Assembly: GCF_001424545.1 (NCBI RefSeq)
Contig: NZ_LMQL01000003.1
Coordinates: forward strand, 165,557 to 229,556
DNA from: Ramlibacter sp. Leaf400
GTDB lineage: Bacteria; Pseudomonadota; Gammaproteobacteria; Burkholderiales; Burkholderiaceae_C
Direction: 5' to 3'
DNA length: 64,000 bases
Under the pieces are notes generated by a model. The model was not told the origin of the DNA, searched no databases, and was given only the letters and a program-made list of their open reading frames with translations. Positions 47,969 to 59,787 of this stretch are shown here, piece by piece (the stretch's first letter is position 1; every line of letters starts with the position of its first letter). Made by a program: the position numbers and the translations under genes.

Positions 47969-48850
47969 CTAGATCTTCGGCAGTGCGTCCAGGAACACCC
48001 GCACCCGCTGCGGCACCAGCCGTGCCCCGGGATAGACCACCGAGATCGGGATGGCCGCCGGCCGCAGGCCGGGCAGCACCTCCACCAGGTCGCCCCGCGC
48101 GAGTTCCTCGCGCACGAAGTACTCGGGCAGCTGCGCCAGGCCTTGCCCGAGCAGGGCCGCCTGCACGATGCCTTCGCCGTCGTTCACGCGCACGCGCGAG
48201 GCGGGCCTCAGCTCCACGTCCTCGCCCTTGCGGCGCAGGCGCCAGGGCCGGTCCTTGCCGGTCGACGGCATGCGGAAGACCAGCGCATCGTGCGCCTCCA
48301 GCTGCTCCAGCCGGCGCGGCGTGCCACGCTCGGCCAGGTAGGACGGGCTGGCCACCAGCACCATGGCCTGCGCGCCGATGCGGCGCGACACCAGGGTCGA
48401 ATCGGCCAGCTCGCCGACGCGGATCGCCACGTCGATGCCTTCCTTGACCAGGTCCACGTAGCCGTCCTGAAGCCGCACGTCGAGCGCCAGTTCCGGATGC
48501 TCGCGCGCGAGCCGCGCCAGCAGCGGCATCACCAGCCGCCGCCCCAGCACGATGGGCATGTCGATGCGCAGCGTGCCACTGGGCGAGGCCCGCACGCCGG
48601 AGGCTTCGGCCTGCAGTTCGTCCACTTCCACCAGCAGGCGCTGGCAGCGGTGGAACAGCCGCTCGCCGTCGGCGGTCAGGCTCACCTGGCGCGTGGTGCG
48701 GTGGAACAGCTTGACGCCCAGGCGCTCCTCGAGCCGGCCGACCGCCTTGGCCAGCGTCGAAGGCGCGCTGCCCGTCTCTCGCGCGGCGGCGGCGAAGCTG
48801 CCGTGCTTGGCGGTCTCGGCGAAGGCGGCGATCTGCTGCAGGCTGTTCAT
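47969..48850 (-). CDS. LysR-family transcriptional regulator
   Basis: A 293-residue LTTR. The N-terminal winged helix reads IAAFAETAKHGSFAAAARETGSAPSTLAKAVGRLEERLGVKLFHRTTRQ (about 5-55), followed by a substrate-binding domain from about 90. The CrgA/YafC-like C-terminal part has GTLRIDMPIVLGRRLVMPLL and DVAIRVGELADSTLV. The start at 48850 begins at the normal N-terminus; the longer frame is not supported. It is divergent from a cupin gene with 124 bases between and probably controls it. Confidence 0.92.
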   Translation of the reverse strand: MNSLQQIAAFAETAKHGSFAAAARETGSAPSTLAKAVGRLEERLGVKLFHRTTRQVSLTADGERLFHRCQRLLVEVDELQAEASGVRASPSGTLRIDMPIVLGRRLVMPLLARLAREHPELALDVRLQDGYVDLVKEGIDVAIRVGELADSTLVSRRIGAQAMVLVASPSYLAERGTPRRLEQLEAHDALVFRMPSTGKDRPWRLRRKGEDVELRPASRVRVNDGEGIVQAALLGQGLAQLPEYFVREELARGDLVEVLPGLRPAAIPISVVYPGARLVPQRVRVFLDALPKI

Positions 48851-48974
48851 GGCGATTGAGGCTATTTCGTCCTCAATGTTACGGCACTGCCGCTGCTTGT
48901 TCGCCGCGCTGGACGGCCGGAAACTTCGCTCCGCGCCGCGCGCCCCCTCGTCCACCGATCACCAGGAGCCCCTC

Positions 48975-49352
48975 ATGTACGTCCTCGACCAGCCCGCCCC
49001 CGCCGCCACCCCCATCCCCGGCATCCACCACGCCACCTGGGCCGGTGCCCAGGAGGGCCTGCGCTCGCTCAGCCTCTGGCGCCAGTCCATCGAGCCCGGC
49101 GGCGCGACGCCTCCGCACTCGCATGCCTGCGACGAGGTCGTGATGTGCACCGCCGGCCGCGGCGAGGTCCACATCGACGGCCAGGTCCACCGCTTCGGCC
49201 CCGACCAGACGGTGGTGCTGCCGGCCGGCGTGCCGCACCAGATCTTCAACACCGGCGACGTGGCGCTGGAGACCACGGCCGTGTTCGCCGCCACGCCGGT
49301 GCCGGTGGCCCTGCCCGACGGTTCCGCGCTCGAGCTGCCCTGGCGCAGCTGA
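48975..49352 (+). CDS. Single-domain cupin protein
   Basis: A 125-residue cupin-fold protein. Metal-ligand motif HSHACDEV near residue 47 (two histidines and a glutamate) and the second motif PAGVPHQIFNTGD near residue 88 (histidine) are present. It has no signal peptide. Enzymatic or sensor role unknown. AGGAG precedes ATG 48975. Likely target of the divergent LysR regulator. Confidence 0.88.
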   Translation: MYVLDQPAPAATPIPGIHHATWAGAQEGLRSLSLWRQSIEPGGATPPHSHACDEVVMCTAGRGEVHIDGQVHRFGPDQTVVLPAGVPHQIFNTGDVALETTAVFAATPVPVALPDGSALELPWRS

Positions 49353-49368
49353 AGGTTTCGCGCAGGCG

Positions 49369-49396
49369 AAAAAAAGCCGGGACGCAACGTCCCGGC
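49369..49396 (-). terminator. Rho-independent terminator of the small periplasmic gene
   Basis: GCCGGGACG-TTG-CGTCCCGGC then TTTTTTT on the minus strand, 55 bases after the stop at 49452. Confidence 0.9.
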
Positions 49397-49451
49397 CTCC
49401 CTGCGGGTGCCGATGCGGCGACGGCCTTGCAGCCCGCCGCCGCGGAATCGC

Positions 49452-49691
49452 TCAGATCCCCAGCAGCTTCTTGGCCTCGCCCAGCGCCGCCATCGACTCG
49501 CCGTGCCGGCCCGCCTTGTGGTGGGACTCGCCGTCGGCGCGCAGCTTGGCGACCTTCTCGGCGTTCTCCTTGGACAACTGCGGCTTGGTCTGCAGCTTGG
49601 CATCGATGGCCTTCATCTCGGCCGGGCAGTTGTGGGCCCAGGCCGCGCCCGCGAGGGCCAGGCCGGCGGCGACGACCAGAAGTTTGCGCAT
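49452..49691 (-). CDS. Small periplasmic hypothetical protein
   Basis: A 79-residue protein with signal peptide MRKLLVVAAGLALAGAAWA and a mature helical part of about 60 residues. A single cysteine lies just after the cleavage site (HNCPAEMKAIDAKL), and a C-terminal stretch (HHKAGRHGESMAALGEAKKL) resembles a lone TPR-like helix pair. AAGGAG lies six bases before ATG 49691, and a terminator follows, so it is a genuine monocistronic gene. Function unknown. Confidence 0.82.
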   Translation of the reverse strand: MRKLLVVAAGLALAGAAWAHNCPAEMKAIDAKLQTKPQLSKENAEKVAKLRADGESHHKAGRHGESMAALGEAKKLLGI

Positions 49692-49795
49692 GGAGAGCTC
49701 CTTGGAGTTGGAAAGAGGCCACAAGCTACCGCAGCGCCACGCCCCGGGTCTGCCGAGAAAACCCTAGGGGCCTTTCTTCCTCCCTCTCCCCCTGC

Positions 49796-50860
49796 TCAAC
49801 CCTCCCGAACCCCACAAACCAGCACCCCCGGATCGTTCGGCGGCACCGACAGGCTGTTCTTCGCCTGCGCCACGTCCATGTCGCGCGGCAGCGGCACGCC
49901 GTTCTTCACGGCCAGGATCTCCGCCATGACGCTCACCGCGATCTCCGGCGGCGTCTTGCTGCCGATGTAGATGCCGATCGGCCCGCGCAGCCGCGCCAGC
50001 GATTCCTCGGTCTGCTCGAAATGCTCGACCATGCGCTGGCGCCGCGCCTCGTTGTTGCGCCGGCTGCCGATGGCGCCCACGTAGAATGCCTCGGTCTGCA
50101 GCGCCTCCAGCAGGGCCAGGTCGTCGAGCTTGGGGTCGTGCGTGAGCGCCACGACGCAGCTGCGGCGGTCGGGCCGGAAGGCCAGCACCACGTCGTCGGG
50201 CATGTCGTGGACCAGCTTGGCGCCCGGCACGTCGAAAGCGCCCCGGTACTCCTCGCGCGGGTCGCACACGGTGACCGCGAAGCCGCTGAACAGGGCCATG
50301 GTCGCCAGGTACTCGGTGAGCTGGCCGGCGCCGATCAGCAGCATGCGGTACTCGGGGCCGAATGTGTTGGCCATGCGCTGGCCGTCCACCACCAGGTCCG
50401 AAGGCGTGTCGGCCGGCTCCAGCGTGGCCAGCCCGTCCGACAGCCGCACGCTGCGCCGCATCAGCCGGCCCTGCTCCAGCGCCGCGACCAATTCGGACAG
50501 CCCGGCCGGGTCGGGGTCGTACTCCAGCAGCAGCTCCAGCGTGCCGCCGCAGGGCAGGCCGAAGCGATGCGCCTCGTCGGCGGTGACGCCGTACTTCACG
50601 AACGAAGGCGGCCCCGAGGGGATCGCCTTCTCCTCGCCACGGCCGGCGTAGGCTTGGGTGAAGCGGAAGATCAGGTCGTCCTCGATGCAGCCCCCCGAGA
50701 CCGAGCCCACCACCGGGCCGTCCTGGGCCAGCGCCATGATCGAGCCCACCGGCCGGGGCGACGAGCCCCAGGTGCGCACCACGGTCGCCAGCAGCGCGCG
50801 CTTGCCCGCAGCGCGCCAGTCGCGCAGCGTGCGCAGCACCATCACGTCGAGGTTTTCCAT
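49796..50860 (-). CDS. XdhC/CoxF-family molybdenum-cofactor maturation protein
   Basis: A 354-residue cytoplasmic protein. The XdhC/CoxI N-terminal domain has VRTWGSSPRPVGSIMALAQDG and GSVSGGCIEDD near residues 28-60. A C-terminal Rossmann domain begins at MLLIGAGQLTEYLATMA near 170 and carries DPREEYRG, ALTHDPKLDDLAL and GAIGSRRNNEARRQRM. The family binds molybdenum cofactor and aids sulfuration and insertion into hydroxylases. Last gene of the cox-like operon, starting eight bases before the TonB receptor stop on the same strand. Confidence 0.93.
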   Translation of the reverse strand: MENLDVMVLRTLRDWRAAGKRALLATVVRTWGSSPRPVGSIMALAQDGPVVGSVSGGCIEDDLIFRFTQAYAGRGEEKAIPSGPPSFVKYGVTADEAHRFGLPCGGTLELLLEYDPDPAGLSELVAALEQGRLMRRSVRLSDGLATLEPADTPSDLVVDGQRMANTFGPEYRMLLIGAGQLTEYLATMALFSGFAVTVCDPREEYRGAFDVPGAKLVHDMPDDVVLAFRPDRRSCVVALTHDPKLDDLALLEALQTEAFYVGAIGSRRNNEARRQRMVEHFEQTEESLARLRGPIGIYIGSKTPPEIAVSVMAEILAVKNGVPLPRDMDVAQAKNSLSVPPNDPGVLVCGVREG

Positions 50861-50868
50861 TTGTGCGT

Positions 50869-52995
50869 TCAGAAGGTGTAGGCCGCGTTCACGCCGGCCA
50901 GCCAGTGGCGCCCGGGCGCCGGCTCGAAGAAGCGGCCGTTGCCCTCGTTGACGATCACCGAGCCGGCGTAGCGGCGGTCCGTGACATTGTCCACTCGCAC
51001 GAATTCCCGCACGGTCCAGCGGCCCAGCACCTGACGCAGCGAGGCCCGCAGCGCGACCGTGGTGGACGCGGCCGCGAAGTCGGTGTTGGTGTCGTTGACC
51101 GCGATGCGCCCGGTGTGCCGCACCTCCACCGCGGTCTGCAGGCCCCAGGGCTTGTGCTCCCAGGCCAGCTCGCCGAACAGCATCCGGCCGGGGATGCCCG
51201 GGATGCGGTTGCCGTCGGCCACCAGCACCGTGGGCGCCGTGCAGGGCGGCGCGCCGCAGGTAGTGAACTCGCTGTCGTAGCGCGCCTGCAGCCAGGTCGC
51301 GGCCAGCGCCGCCGACCCGCCCTGGCCGAAGCGGCCGGCCAGCGCGGCCTCGAAGCCGCGACGCTCGGTGCGGCCGGCGTTCTGGAAGGTGCTGCGCCCG
51401 CCGCTGTTGGTGAGCACCACGAGTTCGTCGGAGGTGCGGGCCTGGAACAGCGCGGCATTGAGCTGCCAGTCCTTGGCCAGCGCGGCCTTGGCGCCCAGCT
51501 CCCACTGCCGGCTGTACGCGCTGCGCAGGCCGAAGTTCAGGCCCGGGCCGCCGGGGCGGTAGGAGAGTTCGTTGAAGGTCGGCGTCTCGAAGCCGCGGCC
51601 GGCCGAGGCGTACAGGTTGAGCGTCTCGCTGGCGTGCCACACCACGCCCAGCACCGGCGTGGTGGCGGAGTAGCGGGCCGAGCCGCTGTCGTCGCCGTTG
51701 GCGCCCACGATGAAGCGGTCGTCGGAGGCGAAGCGCACCGTCGAATGCCGCAGGCCCGCGGTGAGCGACCAGCGCTCGGACGACCACACGCCCTGCACGT
51801 ACTGGTCGAAGCTGCGCAGCCGGTTCTCCTCGTCGCGGCGCAGCGCGCCCTGCACGCCCAACACCTGGGCGGCGCCGGTGCCGGTGAAGTTCTGGAATCC
51901 GCGCCGGTCCTCCGTCATGCGGTCGGCCGACACGCCGAAGGTGATGGCCAGCGGCGACTCGAAAGCGCGGGTGCGCACCGTCCACTGCGCGTCCGCGCCG
52001 TGGTAGCGGCGGTCCAGGTCGATGACGCCGCCCGGCTGCGTGATCGGCGCCTGCGTCGCGACGGGGATGGACTGGAACTGCACCGTCTCGCGGCTGCCGG
52101 TCCAGCCGGTGAGCTTGAAGGAATGCACGGCATCGAGCCGGTGCTCGAGGATGAGGCCGGCCTGCTGCTGCTCGACCGACTTGCGCGTGTTGAAGTCCAG
52201 GGCCCCGCTGCCGGCCCGGCGCGGGTCGGCGTCGAACTCGGTCCGCGTCAGGCCCAGCGGGTCCTGCGTGTCCGGCATGTCGACGCTGTTGAGGACGAGG
52301 CCGAGGCGCGTATCGTCGCTCGCGTTGAAGCGGACCTTGCCGTTCAGCCCGGTGCGCCGCGCCGCGCTGTGGTCGCGCAAGCCGTCGGTGTCGAAGCGGG
52401 TGGCGCTCAGGTTGTACTGGAACCTGCCCTCCTGCCCGGACAGCCGCGCGTTGTGGCGCCGCGTGCCGAAGCCGCCGAAGGCGGTGCCGGCCTCGGCCAC
52501 GGTGTCGGGGCCGCCGTCGGCGGTGAAGAGGCTGATCACGCCGCCCGAGGAGTTGCCGTACAGCGCGGAGAAGGGCCCGCGCAGCACCTCGATGCGGTCG
52601 GCCGACTGCAGGTCGAAGTGCGAGACCTGGCTCTGCCCGTCCGGCGCGGTGGCGGGGATGCCGTCCGTGTACAGGCGCAGGCCGCGCACGCCGAAGGTGG
52701 CGCGGGCGCCGTAGCCGCGCGAGGAGATCTGCACGTCCTGCGCGTAGTTCTGCCGGTTGAGCGCCGTGATGCCGGGCACCCGCGCGAGCGACTCCGACAG
52801 GTTGATGCCCAGCTGTCCGTTGCGCAGGGTCTCGCCGTCGATCACGTCCACCGAGGCCGGCGTGTCGAAGGCCGAGGTCGACAGGCCCGGCATGGGCGTG
52901 ACCACCAGCGGCCGCAAGGTGCCCTCGACGCGATCCTGCGCCCCCGCGTGGAGAGCGAGGAGAGCGGCTGCAGCGGCGACGGCGGTCCGGGCCAT
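50869..52995 (-). CDS. TonB-dependent outer membrane receptor
   Basis: A 708-residue outer-membrane receptor. Signal peptide about 1-20. Plug domain about 35-150 (TPASVDVIDGETLRNGQLGI, ARVPGI, ISSRGYGARATFGVRGLRLY, RIEVLRGPFSALYGNSSGGVI). The beta-barrel runs to the terminal aromatic residue (AAYTF). The family imports iron complexes, vitamins and other large or scarce solutes using TonB energy; the ligand is unknown. It lies inside the cox-like operon, five bases after coxG and eight before xdhC, so it should be co-expressed with the molybdenum hydroxylase. Confidence 0.93.
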   Translation of the reverse strand: MARTAVAAAAALLALHAGAQDRVEGTLRPLVVTPMPGLSTSAFDTPASVDVIDGETLRNGQLGINLSESLARVPGITALNRQNYAQDVQISSRGYGARATFGVRGLRLYTDGIPATAPDGQSQVSHFDLQSADRIEVLRGPFSALYGNSSGGVISLFTADGGPDTVAEAGTAFGGFGTRRHNARLSGQEGRFQYNLSATRFDTDGLRDHSAARRTGLNGKVRFNASDDTRLGLVLNSVDMPDTQDPLGLTRTEFDADPRRAGSGALDFNTRKSVEQQQAGLILEHRLDAVHSFKLTGWTGSRETVQFQSIPVATQAPITQPGGVIDLDRRYHGADAQWTVRTRAFESPLAITFGVSADRMTEDRRGFQNFTGTGAAQVLGVQGALRRDEENRLRSFDQYVQGVWSSERWSLTAGLRHSTVRFASDDRFIVGANGDDSGSARYSATTPVLGVVWHASETLNLYASAGRGFETPTFNELSYRPGGPGLNFGLRSAYSRQWELGAKAALAKDWQLNAALFQARTSDELVVLTNSGGRSTFQNAGRTERRGFEAALAGRFGQGGSAALAATWLQARYDSEFTTCGAPPCTAPTVLVADGNRIPGIPGRMLFGELAWEHKPWGLQTAVEVRHTGRIAVNDTNTDFAAASTTVALRASLRQVLGRWTVREFVRVDNVTDRRYAGSVIVNEGNGRFFEPAPGRHWLAGVNAAYTF

Positions 52996-53000
52996 GGATT

Positions 53001-53585
53001 TCAGCGCGAGAGCCAGAAGATGGCGCCGGCCACCACCGCCACGCCCACCGCCCAGACCCAGGCCGGCACGCCGGCTCCGGAGGCCAAGGGCGGTGCGGTG
53101 GCCGTGGCCGGCGCCGCCACCGCTTCGGCGGCCGGCGCGGGGTAGCGGCGCTGCAGCTCCTGTTCGAAGCGCTTGAAGAAGTCCTCGGCCATCGAGCGGG
53201 CCACGCCATCGATCAGCCGCTGGCCGACCTGCGCGATCTTGCCGCCGACCTGCGCGTTCGCGGTGTAGGTGAGTTCGCAGCCGGGATCGCGCGGCTCCAG
53301 CCGCACCTGGGCCTGGCCCTTGCCGAAGCCGGCCGCGCCGCCCTGCCCTTCGAACCTGAGCGTGTAGCTGGTGGGCGGCTGCACGTCCTGCAGCTGGATC
53401 TTGCCGGCGAACTTGGCCGCCACCGGGCCGACCTTCACCGACATGCCGATCGCGTATTGGTCGGGGCCGGTGGCCTCGATGCGGTCGCAGCCCGGGATGC
53501 AGGCCTTGAGCACCTCGGGGTCGTTCAGCGCTTCCCAGGCCTTGGGCCTGTCCACCGCCAGCGTGCGGCTGCCTTGCATGTCCAT
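53001..53585 (-). CDS. coxG: CoxG-family SRPBCC protein with C-terminal membrane anchor
   Basis: A 194-residue protein. The START/SRPBCC domain (about 1-145) has MDMQGSRTLAVDRPKAWEAL and PEVLKACIPGCDRIE, the CoxG N-terminal pattern. An alanine/proline linker and a single C-terminal helix (VPAWVWAVGVAVVAGAIFWL) follow. CoxG helps anchor CO dehydrogenase-type enzymes to the membrane in carboxydotrophs. It lies between coxE and the TonB receptor. An in-frame ATG two codons in is an alternative start. Confidence 0.9.
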   Translation of the reverse strand: MDMQGSRTLAVDRPKAWEALNDPEVLKACIPGCDRIEATGPDQYAIGMSVKVGPVAAKFAGKIQLQDVQPPTSYTLRFEGQGGAAGFGKGQAQVRLEPRDPGCELTYTANAQVGGKIAQVGQRLIDGVARSMAEDFFKRFEQELQRRYPAPAAEAVAAPATATAPPLASGAGVPAWVWAVGVAVVAGAIFWLSR

Positions 53586-53611
53586 GGTGCTCTCTCTCCG
53601 TTTCTCTTCGT

Positions 53612-54805
53612 TCAGCGGTCCATCACGGCCGCGATGCTCGCCGCCAGCTGTTCCAGGGTGTCGATGTTGTGCACGGCCAGCATGCCGTGCGCGTGGCGGT
53701 GCAGCTGCGCCGCGCCGCGCGCCAGCGGCTCGTAGCCGGAAAAGCGCAGCAGCGGGTTGAGCCACAGCAGGCGCCGGCAGTGCAGCCGCAGCCATTCGAG
53801 CTCGCGGGCCAGCGCGTCGGGCTCGCCGGTGTCCAGGCCGTCGGTGATCAGCAGCACCAGCGTGCGGCGGCCGACCAGCCGGCGCGAATGGCGCGCGCGC
53901 AGCATGGCCAGCGATTCGCCCAGGCGGGTGCCGCCGGCGAAGTCGTCGATCGCGGCGCTGGCCACCGCCAGCATGGCGTCGGTGTCGGACTGGCGGAAGG
54001 CCGCGCTCAGGTCGGTGAGGTGGGTGCCGAAGGCGAACACGTCGCAGTGGCCGATGCGCCCGCCCTCCGCATGGCGGGTGGCGGCGTGCAGGAAGGCCAG
54101 CAGCAGGCGCGCGTAGCGCTCCATCGAGCCGGACACGTCCAGCAGCACCAGCAGCGGCAGCGGCTGGCGGCGGCGTTCGCGGCGCGGCAGGCGCAGCACT
54201 TCGCCGCCGGTGCGCGCGGCCTCGTGCATGGCCCCCGGCCAGTGCGGTCGGCTGCCGTTCAGGCCCGGCCGCGTGCGGCGCGCCGGCACCGTGGGCACCG
54301 GCAGCGCGACGTCGCGCGCGATGCGCTCCACCAGGCGGTATTCGTCGGCGCCCAGGCCGTTGAAGTCGGCATGGCGCAGGCGCTGCAGCTCGCTGGCGGT
54401 CATCGCGGCGTCGAAGCGCATTTCCTGGTCGGGCTTCGAGGGCTGGCCCTGGCCGGGCTTGCGGGGGGCCAGCGCCTCCTGCACGCGCGGGCGGCGCTTG
54501 ACGGGTTCGGCCTTGCCTTCGCCCTGCGGCAGCATCTGGGCCAGCAGCTTGTTCGCCATGCCGGGGTCGCGGAAGAAGGCGTCGAACAGCTCGCGGAACA
54601 CCATGCGGTCCTGCTCGCGGCCCACCATCACCGCCTCCAGCGCCGCGCCCAGGTCCTCGCGCCGCTCCAGGCCGACCAGCAGCGCGGCATCGGTCGCCAG
54701 CGCGATGCGCGCGCTGTCCACCCGCACCCCGGCGCGCCGCAGCGCCCGGCCGAAGCCGGCGATGTTGTCGGCCAGCTTGCCGGTGCGCGCGTCGCCTAAC
54801 TGCAT
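53612..54805 (-). CDS. coxE: VWA-domain protein, CoxE family
   Basis: A 397-residue protein with a C-terminal von Willebrand factor A domain. The MIDAS motif is LLDVSGSMERY near residue 208, and the distal metal residues are in GGTRLGESL and LITDGLDTGEPD. The N-terminal GFGRALRRAGVRVDSARIALA is the CoxE pattern. It pairs with a MoxR-type ATPase (CoxD) in assembling the copper- or molybdenum-containing active site. Repeat R2 separates it from the ATPase gene. Confidence 0.92.
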   Translation of the reverse strand: MQLGDARTGKLADNIAGFGRALRRAGVRVDSARIALATDAALLVGLERREDLGAALEAVMVGREQDRMVFRELFDAFFRDPGMANKLLAQMLPQGEGKAEPVKRRPRVQEALAPRKPGQGQPSKPDQEMRFDAAMTASELQRLRHADFNGLGADEYRLVERIARDVALPVPTVPARRTRPGLNGSRPHWPGAMHEAARTGGEVLRLPRRERRRQPLPLLVLLDVSGSMERYARLLLAFLHAATRHAEGGRIGHCDVFAFGTHLTDLSAAFRQSDTDAMLAVASAAIDDFAGGTRLGESLAMLRARHSRRLVGRRTLVLLITDGLDTGEPDALARELEWLRLHCRRLLWLNPLLRFSGYEPLARGAAQLHRHAHGMLAVHNIDTLEQLAASIAAVMDR

Positions 54806-54848
54806 CGTTCCCTCGTCATCGACCGGCCGTCATGTCCAGGGAGCAAGG

Positions 54849-54947
54849 ACAGAACACAGAGGCACAGAGGCACGGAGGAAGAGGAGGAAATTCCATTTTT
54901 GAAGAATTCCTCTGTGCCTCTGTGCCTCTGTGCCTCCGTGTTCTGTT
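54849..54947. repeat. Hairpin repeat R2, copy 3, inside the cox operon
   Basis: Left arm ACAGAACACAGAGGCACAGA plus GGCACGGAGG; right arm CCTCTGTGCCTCTGTGCCTC plus TGTGCCTCCGTGTTCTGT. It fills the 146-base gap between the MoxR-type ATPase and coxE. Confidence 0.82.
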
Positions 54948-54951
54948 GAAC

Positions 54952-55842
<891 letters not shown>

Positions 55843-55939
55843 GGCAGGTTCTCGGGCAGTGGGCCGCGCGGCCCGGCCCGGCGCCCTTTTTCCAGCGGAC
55901 GCCGGCCGGACGCGCTGCGGCGTGGCGGAAGACCCGAGG

Positions 55940-56728
55940 TTAGCCGTTCGCCTTGGCCACCGCGCGCTGCGCCATCACGCTGATGAGCTGCGCGCGGTAC
56001 TCGGCGGACGCATGCAGGTCGCTCGACAGGCCCTCGCTGCTGACCTTCAGGCCGGCCGCCGCGGGCGTGAAGCTGCGCGTCAGCGCCTCCTCCAGCCCCT
56101 TGTGGCGGAACACACCGCTGCCGCCGCCCGTGACCGCCACCCGCACGCCCGAGGCGGTCTGGGCCACGAACACGCCGATCAGCGCGAAGCGCGAGGCCGG
56201 CTGCTTGAACTTGATGTAGGCCGCCTTCTGCGGGATCGGGAAGGCGATCGCGGTGATCAGCTCGCTCTCTTCCAGCGCGGTGGTGAACAGGCCGGTGAAG
56301 AAATCGTCGGCCGCGATCTTGCGCTTGGTCGTCTGAACGGTCGCGCCCAGCCCGAGCACCGCGCTCGGATAGCAGGCCGCGGGGTCGTTGTTGGCCACCG
56401 AGCCGCCCAGCGTGCCCAGGGCGCGCACCTGCCGGTCGCCGATGCCCGCGGCCAGGTCGGCCAGCCCGGGGATGGCCTTGCGCACTTCGTCGCTGGAGGC
56501 CACCTCGGCGTGGCGCGCCATCGCGCCGATCACCACGTCGTTGCCTTGGCGGCGGATGCCGGTCAGCTCGGGCACGGCGCCCAGGTCGACCAGCTGCTCG
56601 GGATTGGCCAGGCGCAGCTTCATCGAGGCCAGCAAGGTCTGGCCGCCGGCCAGCGGCTTGCCGCCGGCGTCCGCCAGGCGCGTCGCTTCGGCCAGGGCGG
56701 TGGGACGTTCGAAGGTGAATGCGTACAT
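55940..56728 (-). CDS. coxM: Molybdenum hydroxylase FAD subunit (CoxM-like)
   Basis: A 262-residue medium subunit that passes electrons from the Fe-S subunit to the acceptor through FAD. The FAD motifs are [20 protein letters not shown] near residue 20 and [22 protein letters not shown] near 108. The C-terminal CO-dehydrogenase flavoprotein domain follows (about 170-260). The start is 21 bases after the coxL stop. Confidence 0.94.
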   Translation of the reverse strand: MYAFTFERPTALAEATRLADAGGKPLAGGQTLLASMKLRLANPEQLVDLGAVPELTGIRRQGNDVVIGAMARHAEVASSDEVRKAIPGLADLAAGIGDRQVRALGTLGGSVANNDPAACYPSAVLGLGATVQTTKRKIAADDFFTGLFTTALEESELITAIAFPIPQKAAYIKFKQPASRFALIGVFVAQTASGVRVAVTGGGSGVFRHKGLEEALTRSFTPAAAGLKVSSEGLSSDLHASAEYRAQLISVMAQRAVAKANG

Positions 56729-56749
56729 GCTCGTCTCCTTGCGTCGGTT

Positions 56750-59122
<2,373 letters not shown>

Positions 59123-59143
59123 GGTCGTGTCTCCTGGAAGGGC

Positions 59144-59617
59144 TCAGGCCGCGGCGGCCGTGGCGGCGGCGCCCTGCTGGACCGCCTTGACGATGTTCTG
59201 GTAGCCCGTGCAGCGGCAGATGTTGCCCTCGAGGTGCTCGCGGATCTCGGCCTCGGAGGCGTTGGGGTGGCGCTTGCACAGGTCGATGGCGCTCATCACC
59301 ATGCCCGGCGTGCAGAAGCCGCACTGCAGGCCATGGCAGTCCTTGAACGCGGCCTGCATCGGGTGCATGGCGCCGTCGGCGGCGGCGATGCCTTCGATGG
59401 TGGTGATCTCGGCGCCCGGATGCTGGACGGCCAGCGTGTTGCACGACTTCACGGCGCGGCCATTCAGCAGGATCGTGCAGGCGCCGCACTGGGCGGTGTC
59501 GCAGCCGACGTGGGTGCCGGTCAGGCGCAGGTGCTCGCGAATGGCGGTGACCAGCAGCGTGTTGGGCGCCACGTCGATGGTGGCGGGCTTCCCGTTGACC
59601 TTCAGTTGGACCTGCAT
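59144..59617 (-). CDS. coxS: Molybdenum hydroxylase 2Fe-2S subunit (CoxS-like)
   Basis: A 157-residue small subunit with two 2Fe-2S clusters. The plant-ferredoxin-like cluster uses [15 protein letters not shown] (Cys39, 44, 47) and Cys59. The second cluster uses CGFCTPG and [11 protein letters not shown]. It transfers electrons from the molybdenum site to FAD. First gene of the operon; its upstream region faces the AcoR-like regulator and contains a palindromic CCTAGG pair. Confidence 0.96.
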   Translation of the reverse strand: MQVQLKVNGKPATIDVAPNTLLVTAIREHLRLTGTHVGCDTAQCGACTILLNGRAVKSCNTLAVQHPGAEITTIEGIAAADGAMHPMQAAFKDCHGLQCGFCTPGMVMSAIDLCKRHPNASEAEIREHLEGNICRCTGYQNIVKAVQQGAAATAAAA

Positions 59618-59680
59618 CTCGTGTCTCCAGTGTTTCGAGCAAGGGGCGCGACGATTGTTGGAGCCGCTCCCACCCCCCTA

Positions 59681-59698
59681 CCTAGGCGAAACCCTAGG
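59681..59698. promoter_or_regulatory. Candidate operator between coxS and its regulator
   Basis: CCTAGG-CGAAAC-CCTAGG: two identical palindromic hexamers six bases apart, 64 bases before the coxS start and 90 before the regulator start. CTAG is rare in such GC-rich DNA, so the pair stands out. Which protein binds is unknown; the adjacent Fis-type regulator is a candidate. Confidence 0.4.
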
Positions 59699-59787
59699 AC
59701 CCGGTCGATGCCATCGGAAATTCTCAAAATGGAACATCGGGGACCGCGATCATCGAAACGCGGGGCCCAACTCAACGGAGACACGTG

